64,000 nt of DNA, taken from NCBI GenBank assembly GCA_003148945.1, contig QGGY01000020.1, forward strand, positions 1 to 64,000, read 5' to 3'. Position 1 is the stretch's first letter, and every line of letters starts with the position of its first letter. A program made the position numbers and the translations under genes. Shown here in pieces: positions 45,755-57,856 of the stretch. Origin of the DNA: Murimonas intestini (lineage in GTDB: Bacteria > Bacillota > Clostridia > Lachnospirales > Lachnospiraceae). Under the pieces are notes generated by a model, which searched no databases, had not been told where the DNA came from, and saw only the letters and a list, made by a program, of their open reading frames with translations.

Positions 45755-48274
45755 TTAGCCTTTTGCTTCCCCTTCTGAATCTTCATTCAAATCCTGTTCA
45801 AGAGATTTCAGCATATCTTCCTCTGTCTTGTTGGAGGATTCCCTTACTTTAGCGATGCTCGCAACAGATTCCCCGTCTTCCATGTTCATCAGCTTCACGC
45901 CTGATGTTACCCTTCCCAGCATTGATATATCGCTGCACATCATGCGGATGATGATTCCGGCTGTATTGATTATCATAATCTCATTGTCCATATTTACAGC
46001 TTTAACGCCAATGACATTTCCTGTCTTTTCCATGATCTTATAGCATTTAACACCCTTGCCGCCCCTGTTCTGAGGGGTAAATTCTGACATGGCAGTCAGT
46101 TTTCCCATCCCCTTCTCAGATACGATCAGCAGATATTCTCCCTGTGTATGCATCTGCATGCCTATTACCTCATCCCCATCTGCGAGGCTCATACCGATAA
46201 CTCCCATTGATACACGTCCCGTGCTCCTTACATCCGTCTCATTAAAACGGATACACTGTCCGTACTTTGTCACAAGGATGATATCTTTTTCATTATTCGT
46301 AGACTTGACCTCGATCAGCTCATCATCTTCTCTCAGGCTGATTGCAGCCAGTCCTGTCTTCCTTACATTTGCGTAATCTGTGATAGGTGTTTTCTTCACG
46401 ATTCCGTTTTTCGTTGCCATAAAGAGATAACGTCCCTCTTTATATTCCCTGATCGGTATCATGGCTGTGATCTTCTCGTCCGGCGAGAGCTGCAGAAGAT
46501 TGATGATCGCTGTTCCCCTGGCTGTCCTGCTGGACTCAGGAATCTCGTAAGCTTTCAGCCTGTACACCTTTCCTGTATTCGTAAAGAACATCAGGTAGTG
46601 GTGGGTACTTGTCATGAGCAGGTCTTCGATATAGTCATCCTCGATGGTCTGCATTCCCTTTATTCCCTTGCCGCCCCTGTTCTGGCTCTTGAAATTATCT
46701 ACAGTCATACGTTTGATATATCCAAGTTTTGTCATAGCTATGACAACATTCTCTCTTGGAATCAGATCCTCCATGGAAATATCAAACTCGTCATAGCCAA
46801 TGCTTGTCCTTCTCTCATCGCCGTATTTATCTGCGATCAGCTGTATTTCTTCCTTGATCACGCCCAACAGGATATTCCTGTCTCCAAGTATAGACTTCAA
46901 GTATGATATCTTCTCCATCAGATCTTTATATTCTGCTTCCAGCTTCTCTCTTTCCAGACCTGTCAGAGCACGCAGACGCATGTCCACGATTGCCTGTGCC
47001 TGCGGGTCTGTCAGGCCGAACCTCTCCATGAGTCCTTCCTTGGCCAGCTGGGTATTCTGTGACCCTCTGATGATCCTGATAACCTCATCAATATTGTCAA
47101 GTGCAATAAGCAGACCCTCTAAAATATGGGCCCTCTCCTCCGCCTTGTTCAGCTCATACTGAGTCCTTCTGGTAACGACCTCTTCCTGGTGCTGGATATA
47201 GTAGTGCAGCATATCCTTTAAGTTCATTACCTTCGGCTCGTTATTGACAAGAGCCAGCATGATGACCCCAAATGTATCCTGAAGCTGGGTATGTTTGTAC
47301 AGCTGGTTCAGGATCACATTCGCATTGACATCCCTTCTCAGCTCTATGTTGATACGCATTCCTTCACGGCTGGATTCATCTATGATGCTGGTGATCCCGT
47401 CAATCTTCTTATCTCTCACCAGCTCAGCTATCTTCTCGATCAGCCTTGCCTTATTTACCATGTACGGAAGCTCTGATACAAGTATCCTGCTCTTTCCGTT
47501 TGGCATGGATTCTATCTCAGTCACAGCACGGACACGTACCTTTCCCCTGCCTGTCCTGTAAGCTTCTTCTATACCTCTTGTCCCAAGTATCTGGGCGCCT
47601 GTGGGAAAATCAGGCCCTTTTATGATCTGCATGAGTTCTTCGATGGAAGTTTCCCTGTCTTCTTCGATCCTGTTGTCTATCATCTTCACAACTGCTTTGA
47701 TGACTTCTCGCAGATTATGGGGCGGTATATTCGTGGCCATACCTACCGCGATGCCTGTTGTCCCGTTTACCAGCAGGTTCGGGTATCTGGACGGCAGGAC
47801 TACAGGTTCTTTTTCTGTCTCATCAAAGTTAGGCATAAAATCAACTGTATTTTTATTTATATCAGCCAGCAGCTCCATTGATATCTTGCTCAGGCGGGCT
47901 TCCGTATAACGCATGGCGGCAGCGCCGTCACCGTCTACTGAACCAAAGTTCCCATGACCGTCCACCAGCACATACCGGGTAGACCACTCCTGGGCCATAT
48001 TAACGAGAGCTCCATAGATGGAACTGTCACCATGGGGATGGTACTTACCCATTGTATCACCGACAATACGTGCACATTTTCTGTGCGGCTTGTCTGGTCC
48101 GTTGTTCAGCTCTATCATTGAGTACAGGACTCTTCTCTGAACGGGCTTCAGCCCGTCCCTCACATCGGGAAGGGCACGGGCAGCGATCACGCTCATGGCA
48201 TAGTCAATATAAAACTTCTCCATCCTGTCCTTTAAATCTACTTCCTCAACCTTGTCAAAAATATTGTCTTCCAA
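45755..48274 (-). CDS. gyrA: DNA gyrase subunit A
   Basis: 839 residues. Breakage-reunion domain with catalytic Tyr123 in [10 protein letters not shown]. The quinolone region reads [12 protein letters not shown] with Ser84 and Gly88 at the places of E. coli Ser83 and Asp87. The C-terminal beta-pinwheel holds GyrA-box-like QNRGGKG twice. With GyrB it introduces negative supercoils ahead of the fork. Starts 12 bp after gyrB, in the origin operon. Confidence 0.98.
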   Translation of the reverse strand: MEDNIFDKVEEVDLKDRMEKFYIDYAMSVIAARALPDVRDGLKPVQRRVLYSMIELNNGPDKPHRKCARIVGDTMGKYHPHGDSSIYGALVNMAQEWSTRYVLVDGHGNFGSVDGDGAAAMRYTEARLSKISMELLADINKNTVDFMPNFDETEKEPVVLPSRYPNLLVNGTTGIAVGMATNIPPHNLREVIKAVVKMIDNRIEEDRETSIEELMQIIKGPDFPTGAQILGTRGIEEAYRTGRGKVRVRAVTEIESMPNGKSRILVSELPYMVNKARLIEKIAELVRDKKIDGITSIIDESSREGMRINIELRRDVNANVILNQLYKHTQLQDTFGVIMLALVNNEPKVMNLKDMLHYYIQHQEEVVTRRTQYELNKAEERAHILEGLLIALDNIDEVIRIIRGSQNTQLAKEGLMERFGLTDPQAQAIVDMRLRALTGLEREKLEAEYKDLMEKISYLKSILGDRNILLGVIKEEIQLIADKYGDERRTSIGYDEFDISMEDLIPRENVVIAMTKLGYIKRMTVDNFKSQNRGGKGIKGMQTIEDDYIEDLLMTSTHHYLMFFTNTGKVYRLKAYEIPESSRTARGTAIINLLQLSPDEKITAMIPIREYKEGRYLFMATKNGIVKKTPITDYANVRKTGLAAISLREDDELIEVKSTNNEKDIILVTKYGQCIRFNETDVRSTGRVSMGVIGMSLADGDEVIGMQMHTQGEYLLIVSEKGMGKLTAMSEFTPQNRGGKGVKCYKIMEKTGNVIGVKAVNMDNEIMIINTAGIIIRMMCSDISMLGRVTSGVKLMNMEDGESVASIAKVRESSNKTEEDMLKSLEQDLNEDSEGEAKG

Positions 48275-48286
48275 TTACTTCCCCTC

Positions 48287-51324
<3,038 letters not shown>

Positions 51325-51335
51325 GTCTGCACCAA

Positions 51336-51545
51336 CTATTTAACAATTTTTATGGTTTCCCTGTCAAAAGTAACCACATCGCCGTCATACAATTTCTTGC
51401 CTCTCTGGCACTCAGTCACACCATTGACAAGGACCTGACCGTCCTGTATCACGCTTTTTGCATCAGCGCCTGTTTCCACAAGCCCGGCAGCCTTGAGCGC
51501 CTGGCCAAGTTTAATATATTCATCCCGTAATTTTATTGTTTCCAT
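51336..51545 (-). CDS. rlbA: S4-domain RNA-binding protein RlbA/YaaA
   Basis: 69 residues forming one S4-like RNA-binding domain: IKLGQALKAAGLVETGADAK is followed by GQVLVNGVTECQRGKKL. This small gene lies between dnaN and recF in most Firmicutes, and relatives have been linked to ribosome assembly. Ribosome site is normal; 26-bp gap from dnaN. Confidence 0.9.
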   Translation of the reverse strand: METIKLRDEYIKLGQALKAAGLVETGADAKSVIQDGQVLVNGVTECQRGKKLYDGDVVTFDRETIKIVK

Positions 51546-51571
51546 TGTGCTGCCTTTCTTTTTATCCTCTC

Positions 51572-52675
51572 CTATGCGGTGAAATTCACCGGAAGTATCA
51601 GGTATATATATGACTGCTCTTCATCTCTGATAAAACAGGGTGCTTTCGGGTTTACCAGATAGATAGTCACAGTCTCGTCATCAATAACACGCAGAGCATC
51701 AATAAGGAATTTAGGGTTGAATCCGATAAGGATATCCTTGCCTTCCTTCCTGATGTCAATTTCTTCATCCATAGAACCTATCTGTGAATTAATCTTCAGT
51801 TCCATGGCCTCATCGCCAATGTGGATAATGATAGGTTTCTTGTCTCCCTCCTTGACAAGCAGGGTAGCCCTGTCTATACAGTCAAGCAGCTCTCTTTTAT
51901 TGATCTCCACCTTTGTCTCATAATCGCTGGAGAGCATCTGGTCAATCCTGAAATATTCGCCTTCAATAAGTCTGGAAACTACCACTGTATTATTAAATTC
52001 AAATACAATATGATTATCTGTAAAGAAAATATCTGCCATATCTTCTGTTTCTCCAGATAAAATCTTACTTATTTCTGTGAGTGTCTTTCCAGGAACGACA
52101 ACCTTTTTCTTCGGATATTCATTTTTTAGTTCAATTTTACGTATGGAAATCCTGTGTCCGTCCAGGGAAACCACTTTCAGCCTGGAGCCTTCTATCTCAA
52201 ACAGTTCACCTGTCATCATCTTGTTATTCTCATTAGCTGCAATAGAAAATATGGTCTGGCGGATCACTTCTTTTAATGTGAATTGTGAAAGAGTTATAAA
52301 ATCATTCTTTTCCACATATGGAAGGTACGAAAAGTCCTCCCCTGATTTTCCCGATATACTGAATTTGGCTTTTTCACATGTAATAAGTGTCTGAAGATTG
52401 CTGTCTGTCTCTATTGTTACATCACTGTCAGGCAATTTTCTGATGATCTCTGAAAATATTTTCGCATCAAGAGCAACTATGCCTTTATCAATGATGTTTC
52501 CTTCTACTTTTGTCTCAATACCCAGTTCCATATCATTTGATGTAAATTTAATTTCATTAGCAGAGGCATCAATTAAAATACATTCCAGGATCGGCATTGT
52601 TGTTTTAGCCGGTACTGCTTTCATTACAATATTGACGCTTTTCAATAAATTAGATTTTGAACAGGTTAATTTCAT
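51572..52675 (-). CDS. dnaN: DNA polymerase III beta sliding clamp
   Basis: 367 residues, three-domain clamp. Typical start MKLTCSKSNLLKSVNIVMKA and C-terminus with FIRDEEQSYIYLILPVNF. It forms the ring dimer holding PolIII on DNA. Separated from dnaA by a 241-bp gap that contains DnaA boxes. Confidence 0.98.
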   Translation of the reverse strand: MKLTCSKSNLLKSVNIVMKAVPAKTTMPILECILIDASANEIKFTSNDMELGIETKVEGNIIDKGIVALDAKIFSEIIRKLPDSDVTIETDSNLQTLITCEKAKFSISGKSGEDFSYLPYVEKNDFITLSQFTLKEVIRQTIFSIAANENNKMMTGELFEIEGSRLKVVSLDGHRISIRKIELKNEYPKKKVVVPGKTLTEISKILSGETEDMADIFFTDNHIVFEFNNTVVVSRLIEGEYFRIDQMLSSDYETKVEINKRELLDCIDRATLLVKEGDKKPIIIHIGDEAMELKINSQIGSMDEEIDIRKEGKDILIGFNPKFLIDALRVIDDETVTIYLVNPKAPCFIRDEEQSYIYLILPVNFTA

Positions 52676-52916
52676 GTTGTGGATAACTCCCTTCTGGTTT
52701 GCTATTAAAATAATTATTAAAAAAGTCCGTAGTCACATCCGTAGAGTGTGTGATTATGTGAATAATTAAGAAAGGCGTTGATGTTAAAGGCTTTTCTTAA
52801 GGTGATAAATGTGTTTAAAACGCACGGAAAGCAAAAGTATAAAAAATAATAACTTTTTCTATCCACTTTGGTGCACAAAAAATCCCTCTATTGTTAACAT
52901 GAAAATGTGGATAACT
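52676..52916. other. dnaA-dnaN intergenic region with DnaA boxes
   Basis: No gene. Three DnaA boxes on the plus strand: TGTGGATAA at 52678-52686, TGTGAATAA at 52757-52765, TGTGGATAA at 52906-52914. This is the second half of a bipartite origin or a DnaA-controlled dnaN promoter region. Confidence 0.75.
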
Positions 52917-54269
52917 TTATGAAGGGCTGATCTTCTTCTTCAGCACCTCTATGGTGTTTCTCATAGTATCCGATTTTTCAATTTCTTTTGTTATTTTTTC
53001 AGCGCCGTGTATGATGGTAGTGTGGTCACGCTTGCCCATCAGATTTCCGATAGCCTTTAAGGGCGTCTCTGTCATATCCCGGCACAGATACATGGCAATC
53101 TGCCGGGGCAGTACGATTTCTGAGTTCCTCTTATTTCCTTTAATATCCTCAGGTTTTATATGAAAGTGCTCTGCCACGATGTCAATGATGAGCTGGGGTG
53201 TGATCTCCTTCTTTTCATCAGGCGAGATAATATCCTTCAGGGCTTCCTCGGCCAGAGCTACATTGATTTCACGTTTTTCCAGATTGCTGAAAGCCATGAG
53301 TTTATTCAGTGCGCCTTCAAGCTCACGTATATTGGACTTAATGTTTGTTGCGATATACTTGATGACCTCATCATCAATTGTATAGCCGTCCAGCTCCTCT
53401 TTTTTGCGGAGTATGGCCATCCTTGTCTCATAATCAGGAGATGAGATGTCGGCAATAAGGCCCCATTCAAACCTGGACCGGAGACGTCCCTCAAGGGTAG
53501 CCATCTCTTTTGGCGGTTTATCGGACGAAATGATAATCTGCTTTTTATTGCCGTGCAGGTCATTAAAGGTATGGAAAAATTCTTCCTGAGTGGACTCCTT
53601 TCCTATGATAAACTGAATATCGTCGATCAGGAGAACATCGATATTCCTGTATTTTTCACGAAATTTTGTCATTGCCGTGTTATTTCCGTTTCGGATCGCC
53701 TCAATCAGTTCATTTGTAAAGGCTTCACTTGTGACATAGAGCACCCGTGTCTCAGGGTTTCTTTCTAATATAAAGTGTGCAATTGAATGCATAAGGTGGG
53801 TCTTGCCCAGTCCCACGCCTCCGTATATGAACAGAGGATTATACATTTCTCCGGGAGATTCGGCTACTGCCAGGGAGGCAGCATGGGCAAAATTGTTATT
53901 TCCGCCCACCACAAAAGTGTCAAATGTATATTTTGGATTGAGGTTTGCCCTCTCTATACTTTCATTTAATGAGGACGCAGCAGGTTTCTGGGCAGCTTCG
54001 ATGCTCTGGGCCTGGTCCGGGAGTATAAATTCTATATCATAGTTCCTGCCTGTGATCTCTGCAATTGCCACTTTAATAGGAAGAGTGTACTTCTTACTTA
54101 TATAATTTAATCCCATCTGCTGGCTCGGAACCAGGATATACACAGTATTCTCCTGTATGCTATGTACTGTCAGCGGCTTCAGCCAGGTACTGAATGAAAC
54201 CTCCGACAGCTCATGTTCTATTTTTACCGTATATAGGATCTCGTCCCATTTTTCTGCTATGTCGTTCAT
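52917..54269 (-). CDS. dnaA: chromosomal replication initiator DnaA
   Basis: 450 residues. Domain I (about 1-85), short linker, AAA+ domain with Walker A GGVGLGKTH (150-158) and Walker B VLLIDDIQFI (near 212), and C-terminal helix-turn-helix with signature KRDHTTIIHGAEKI. It binds DnaA boxes on both sides of its own gene and opens oriC. Its promoter lies within the origin region. Confidence 0.98.
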   Translation of the reverse strand: MNDIAEKWDEILYTVKIEHELSEVSFSTWLKPLTVHSIQENTVYILVPSQQMGLNYISKKYTLPIKVAIAEITGRNYDIEFILPDQAQSIEAAQKPAASSLNESIERANLNPKYTFDTFVVGGNNNFAHAASLAVAESPGEMYNPLFIYGGVGLGKTHLMHSIAHFILERNPETRVLYVTSEAFTNELIEAIRNGNNTAMTKFREKYRNIDVLLIDDIQFIIGKESTQEEFFHTFNDLHGNKKQIIISSDKPPKEMATLEGRLRSRFEWGLIADISSPDYETRMAILRKKEELDGYTIDDEVIKYIATNIKSNIRELEGALNKLMAFSNLEKREINVALAEEALKDIISPDEKKEITPQLIIDIVAEHFHIKPEDIKGNKRNSEIVLPRQIAMYLCRDMTETPLKAIGNLMGKRDHTTIIHGAEKITKEIEKSDTMRNTIEVLKKKISPS

Positions 54270-54387
54270 TGAATATTTCTCCTTACATTCCGATTAGGGT
54301 AAAATATTGGAATTTATCCACATTTTGGCCTATTTCCAAGCCAGATTCCTGATTTTGGACGCAATGAGGCCACTGCCTCTGGATATA

Positions 54388-54416
54388 ATATTAAACTAAT
54401 TTCTGCAATTTATCAA
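54388..54416 (-). promoter_or_regulatory. dnaA promoter
   Basis: Minus strand: -35 TTGATA (54411-54416), 17-bp spacer, -10 TAATAT (54388-54393). A DnaA box (54314-54322) lies between it and dnaA, consistent with self-regulation. Confidence 0.6.
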
Positions 54417-54736
54417 TCAAAAATTTTAGAATTGTGAGTAACTTTCCTGATTATGTGGATAACATCCCGTGGAAAAGCGGTGGACAAGGGTGTGGATAGA
54501 TGTGAATGCATGTGATTATAGGTTTTGGTTTCCACATAGATGTGAATAACTGTGAAAATGTGTATTAACATAGCTGAGACCTTGAAAATAAAGGATATGT
54601 GAATAATTATCAATATATTTTCACAGCTGGTCCAAAAGTTATGCACAAGTTATCCACATTGTGTGGATAACGTTACGTAAACTGGTGTGGATAGTGGAAA
54701 TTATTTTTAAAAAATATAAAAAAATCAAGTATTTAC

Positions 54737-54765
54737 TTGACTTCCCATAATTTTATGAATATAAT
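54737..54765 (+). promoter_or_regulatory. rpmH promoter
   Basis: Plus strand: -35 TTGACT (54737-54742), 17-bp spacer, -10 TATAAT (54760-54765). Start near 54772, about 73 bases before rpmH, which has AAAGGAGGTG as ribosome site. Confidence 0.85.
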
Positions 54766-54844
54766 TGAAATGATGTTTTTTAACAAAAAAAACTGTTTAC
54801 CATTTCGAATAGATATGAGGGGCAGATAAAGGAGGTGCCAGATT

Positions 54845-54979
54845 ATGAAAATGACATTCCAACCAAAAAAACGCTCAAGATCAAAAGTTCATGGATTCAG
54901 AGCTAGGATGAGTACAAAAGGCGGAAGAAAAGTTTTAGCTGCCAGAAGAGCAAAAGGAAGAAAAACATTATCAGCATAG
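54845..54979 (+). CDS. rpmH: 50S ribosomal protein L34
   Basis: 44 residues, full family length, strongly basic: [18 protein letters not shown] at the start and [12 protein letters not shown] at the end. Structural protein of the large ribosomal subunit. A strong AGGAGGTG site precedes it. It lies directly beside oriC, in the usual place. Confidence 0.97.
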   Translation: MKMTFQPKKRSRSKVHGFRARMSTKGGRKVLAARRAKGRKTLSA

Positions 54980-55033
54980 GCCGCATATTTGTGGCCTTTT
55001 CTTCTCTTTGTAAAACTTGATAAGGATGGCTTT

Positions 55034-55378
55034 ATGAAATTTTCAGAATCGTTGAAAAAGAACAGGGATTTCCAGACGGTATACAGGAAAGGCAGTTCCA
55101 GAGCTAATAAATATCTGGTGATGTATATTGCCGAAAATAACCTGGAGAGGAACCGTTTGGGGATATCTGTAAGTAAGAAGGTCGGGAACAGTGTCGTGAG
55201 ACATCATCTGACAAGACTGTTAAGGGAAAGCTATCGCCTGCATGAAGAAGAGTTTAAATGTGGATATGATATAATAACAGTTGCCAGGCCCACAGCAAAG
55301 AGTATAAGCTACAGGGAAATGGAGAGTGCGCTTCTGCATCTGGCCGGGCTTCATAAAATATTAACAGAAAAGATCTGA
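55034..55378 (+). CDS. rnpA: ribonuclease P protein component
   Basis: 114 residues from the ATG at 55034 (AAGGA site upstream; the in-frame ATG at 54989 adds a non-conserved tail). The conserved RNR-type helix reads [20 protein letters not shown]. It helps the RNase P RNA trim tRNA 5' ends. Its stop overlaps the yidD start (TGATG). Confidence 0.95.
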   Translation: MKFSESLKKNRDFQTVYRKGSSRANKYLVMYIAENNLERNRLGISVSKKVGNSVVRHHLTRLLRESYRLHEEEFKCGYDIITVARPTAKSISYREMESALLHLAGLHKILTEKI

Positions 55379-55593
55379 TGGATATGAAAAAAATATTAAT
55401 CACTATGATTAAATTATATAGAAAATATTTATCACCACTAAAGAGGACAAAATGCCCTTATATTCCTACCTGTTCTACATACGGGCTGGAAGCGATTGAG
55501 AAATATGGTGCAATTAAAGGAACGATTCTGGCCTGCTGGAGAATACTGCGGTGTAATCCGTTTTCAAAGGGCGGTTATGATCCGGTTCCGTAA
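55378..55593 (+). CDS. yidD: membrane protein insertion efficiency factor YidD
   Basis: 71 residues with [20 protein letters not shown] and [14 protein letters not shown], the family pattern with its conserved cysteines. It assists YidC in membrane insertion from the inner membrane surface. Usual position between rnpA and yidC. Confidence 0.94.
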   Translation: MDMKKILITMIKLYRKYLSPLKRTKCPYIPTCSTYGLEAIEKYGAIKGTILACWRILRCNPFSKGGYDPVP

Positions 55594-55632
55594 AATCCGT
55601 AGAAGAGGTAAGAATCAGGAGGAACAATCACA

Positions 55633-56898
55633 ATGTTATTAACAAAGAGTACAACATTTATTCTGGGACCGATAGCCAGTGTCCTGGGCTATATTATGAA
55701 TGCCATTTTCAGCTTCTTAAGCTTGATGACAATTCAGAATATAGGTCTCACAATTATTTTGTTTACATTTATCATCTATATGCTGATGATGCCGCTGACA
55801 ATTAAGCAGCAGAAATTTTCAAAGCTTTCAGCTAAGATGAACCCGGAACTTCAGGCAATACAGAAGAAATATAAAGATAAAAAGGACCAGGCGTCCATGA
55901 TGAAGATGAATGAGGAGACCCAGGCAGTTTATGGGAAGTATGGCGTGTCTCCTATGGGAAGCTGTCTCCAGCTTTTGATTCAGATGCCGATCCTCTTTGC
56001 ATTGTATAAAGTAATCTGGAATGTGCCGGCATACGTTACACAGGTAAAAGATGCGTTTATCCCCCTGGTGGACAAGCTGGCTGGCAATAGTGCAGCTCAG
56101 ACATTTTTAAATGATTATGCAGCCCAGGCCCAGGTCAACTTTGAAAAGATGGGCTTTACAGCTGATTCCATTGTGGATGTCCTCTATAAGTTTAAACCGG
56201 AAAACTGGACAGCGCTTTCATCTCAGTTTCCTGATCTGTCATCAGTAATAGGCAGTGTTCAGGGGCAAGTGGACCACATGAACTATTTCCTGGGACTGAA
56301 TATAGCAGATTCACCGTTCAGTATTATACAGAGCGGTATGGCTTCAGGAGCAATCTTGCTTGTAATAGGGGCGCTTCTTGTACCTGTTCTGGCAGGTGTG
56401 ACTCAGTGGCTTAATACAAAGCTGATTCCTCAGGCTGATACGGGCAACCAGAATACAGGCACTATGGGCAATACCATGAAAACAATGAATACAGTAATGC
56501 CTATCATGTCAGCTGTATTTTGTTTTACACTTCCTGTAGGTATGGGCTTATACTGGATCGCAGGTGCTGTAATACGTTCTGTCCAGCAGGTGATCGTGAA
56601 CAAGCATATGGACAAAGTGGATGTGGATGAGCTTGTTAAGAAGAATCTGGATAAAGTTAATAAGAAACGTGCTAAACAGGGGCTGCCGCCTCAGAAGATT
56701 ACAAATCAGGCAAAAACTAATGTAAAGAATATCCAGAATCCTCAGAACAGCCAGAAAAAGCAGATCACTGCTGAGGAAAGAGCAAAAACCATTGAGAAGT
56801 CTACAGAGTACTACAAGAGCGGCAGTGCGAAGCCGGGAAGCATTGCGTCTAAGGCGAGGATGGTAGAACAGTTCAACGAGAAGAATAAGAAAAAATAA
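55633..56898 (+). CDS. yidC: membrane protein insertase YidC
   Basis: 421 residues, Oxa1/YidC family. TM1 (about 13-40), the conserved core FTFIIYMLMMPLTIKQQKFS, the charged cytoplasmic hairpin around NPELQAIQKKYKDKKDQASM, and SPMGSCLQLLIQMPILFALY. An insert of about 110 residues sits between the core membrane segments (about 135-225), longer than in B. subtilis SpoIIIJ. The C-terminal basic tail binds ribosomes. No lipobox is seen. Confidence 0.94.
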   Translation: MLLTKSTTFILGPIASVLGYIMNAIFSFLSLMTIQNIGLTIILFTFIIYMLMMPLTIKQQKFSKLSAKMNPELQAIQKKYKDKKDQASMMKMNEETQAVYGKYGVSPMGSCLQLLIQMPILFALYKVIWNVPAYVTQVKDAFIPLVDKLAGNSAAQTFLNDYAAQAQVNFEKMGFTADSIVDVLYKFKPENWTALSSQFPDLSSVIGSVQGQVDHMNYFLGLNIADSPFSIIQSGMASGAILLVIGALLVPVLAGVTQWLNTKLIPQADTGNQNTGTMGNTMKTMNTVMPIMSAVFCFTLPVGMGLYWIAGAVIRSVQQVIVNKHMDKVDVDELVKKNLDKVNKKRAKQGLPPQKITNQAKTNVKNIQNPQNSQKKQITAEERAKTIEKSTEYYKSGSAKPGSIASKARMVEQFNEKNKKK

Positions 56899-56914
56899 AT
56901 TAGGAGGGCTTGTT

Positions 56915-57745
56915 ATGGAGGAGTATATCAGAGTTTCAGCGAAGACTGTGGACGATGCTATAACAGAAGCATTGATTCAGCTGGAAACCACCAGTGATAA
57001 CATTGAGTATGAAGTGCTTGAAACTGGAAGTTCAGGATTTTTCGGTATAGGCAGCAAGCCGGCTGTTATCAGAGCCAGAAGAAAGAAATCTGAGGATGAG
57101 CTGTTTGCTGAACTTAAGCTTCAGGAAGAGAAGAAGGCTGAAGTCAGGAAGCAGGAGGCCAGAAAACCGGAGCCGAAGAGACAGGAAGTAAAGAAATCTG
57201 AGCCCAGGAAACAGGAAATCAAAAGAGAAGAGAAAAAAGAAGAGCCTAAAAAAACAGACGTCAGAAAGACAGAACCGAAAGTCCCCGTAAATGAAGAAGA
57301 AGCAATTTCCCGTGCCAAAAAGTTTTTAGATGATGTCTTTAAGTCAATGGACATGAATGTGCAGATAAACGCCGTGTTTGAAGATGACAATATGATCGTA
57401 GATCTTTCAGGCGATGATATGGGAATATTGATTGGAAAAAGAGGACAGACGCTTGATTCACTTCAGTATCTGACCAGCCTTGTTGTAAATAAAGGGAAAT
57501 CAGCGTATGTAAGGGTTAAAGTGGATACTGAGAATTACCGGAACAGAAGGAAGGAAACTCTTGAGAACCTTGCAAGGAACATTGCAGGAAAAGTAAAGAG
57601 GACCAGAAAGCCGGTGTTCCTTGAGCCTATGAATCCGTATGAGAGAAGGATCATACATTCCGCGCTTCAGAACGATCCTTATGTGTCAACACACAGCGAG
57701 GGTGAAGAGCCTTACCGCAAGGTTGTAATTACTTTAAAAAAATAA
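56915..57745 (+). CDS. khpB: RNA-binding protein Jag/KhpB
   Basis: 276 residues. Jag-N domain (about 1-52), then a Lys/Glu/Arg/Pro-rich linker with repeats like 'K-(S/P)-E-P-(R/K)-(K/R)-Q-E' (about 60-125). A KH domain with IGKRGQTLDSLQYL (173-186) and an R3H domain ending the protein. Known partners (KhpA) and roles in cell elongation and RNA binding are from other Firmicutes. 16 bp after yidC. Confidence 0.93.
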   Translation: MEEYIRVSAKTVDDAITEALIQLETTSDNIEYEVLETGSSGFFGIGSKPAVIRARRKKSEDELFAELKLQEEKKAEVRKQEARKPEPKRQEVKKSEPRKQEIKREEKKEEPKKTDVRKTEPKVPVNEEEAISRAKKFLDDVFKSMDMNVQINAVFEDDNMIVDLSGDDMGILIGKRGQTLDSLQYLTSLVVNKGKSAYVRVKVDTENYRNRRKETLENLARNIAGKVKRTRKPVFLEPMNPYERRIIHSALQNDPYVSTHSEGEEPYRKVVITLKK

Positions 57746-57762
57746 ATACAGCAGTATATAAG

Positions 57763-57837
57763 AGAATGTTATTCCTGGTCAAAGCACGAATAATCAATAG
57801 GATTGGTTAATTATGCCCGGAAATAACATTCTTTTTT
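57763..57837 (+). terminator. terminator between khpB and mnmE
   Basis: AGAATGTTATT pairs with AATAACATTCT through an 11-bp stem with a bulge and a further G/C-rich part (57763-57779 with 57815-57831), followed by TTTTTT. It may allow only partial read-through into mnmE. Confidence 0.7.
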
Positions 57838-57856
57838 AGTGTCAGGAGGTATTTTT

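Larger units (their letters stand above)
54270..54844. other. oriC: oriC, DnaA-box cluster between dnaA and rpmH
   Basis: 575 bp without a gene. DnaA boxes: TTATCCACA 54314-54322; TGTGGATAA 54454-54462; TGTGAATAA 54541-54549 and 54598-54606; TTATGCACA 54639-54647; TTATCCACA 54650-54658; TGTGGATAA 54662-54670. Near-boxes TGTGGATAG lie at 54491-54499 and 54686-54694. A/T-rich DNA follows (about 54695-54790), a fitting unwinding element. Gene direction flips here. Confidence 0.92.

Noticed and set aside
54413-54646. 77-residue minus-strand reading frame within oriC
   Set aside because: It consists of translated DnaA boxes and A/T-rich DNA, with no ribosome site.
57763-57837. Riboswitch in front of mnmE
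   Set aside because: The sequence shows only a simple terminator-like hairpin with a T-tract and no aptamer pattern.
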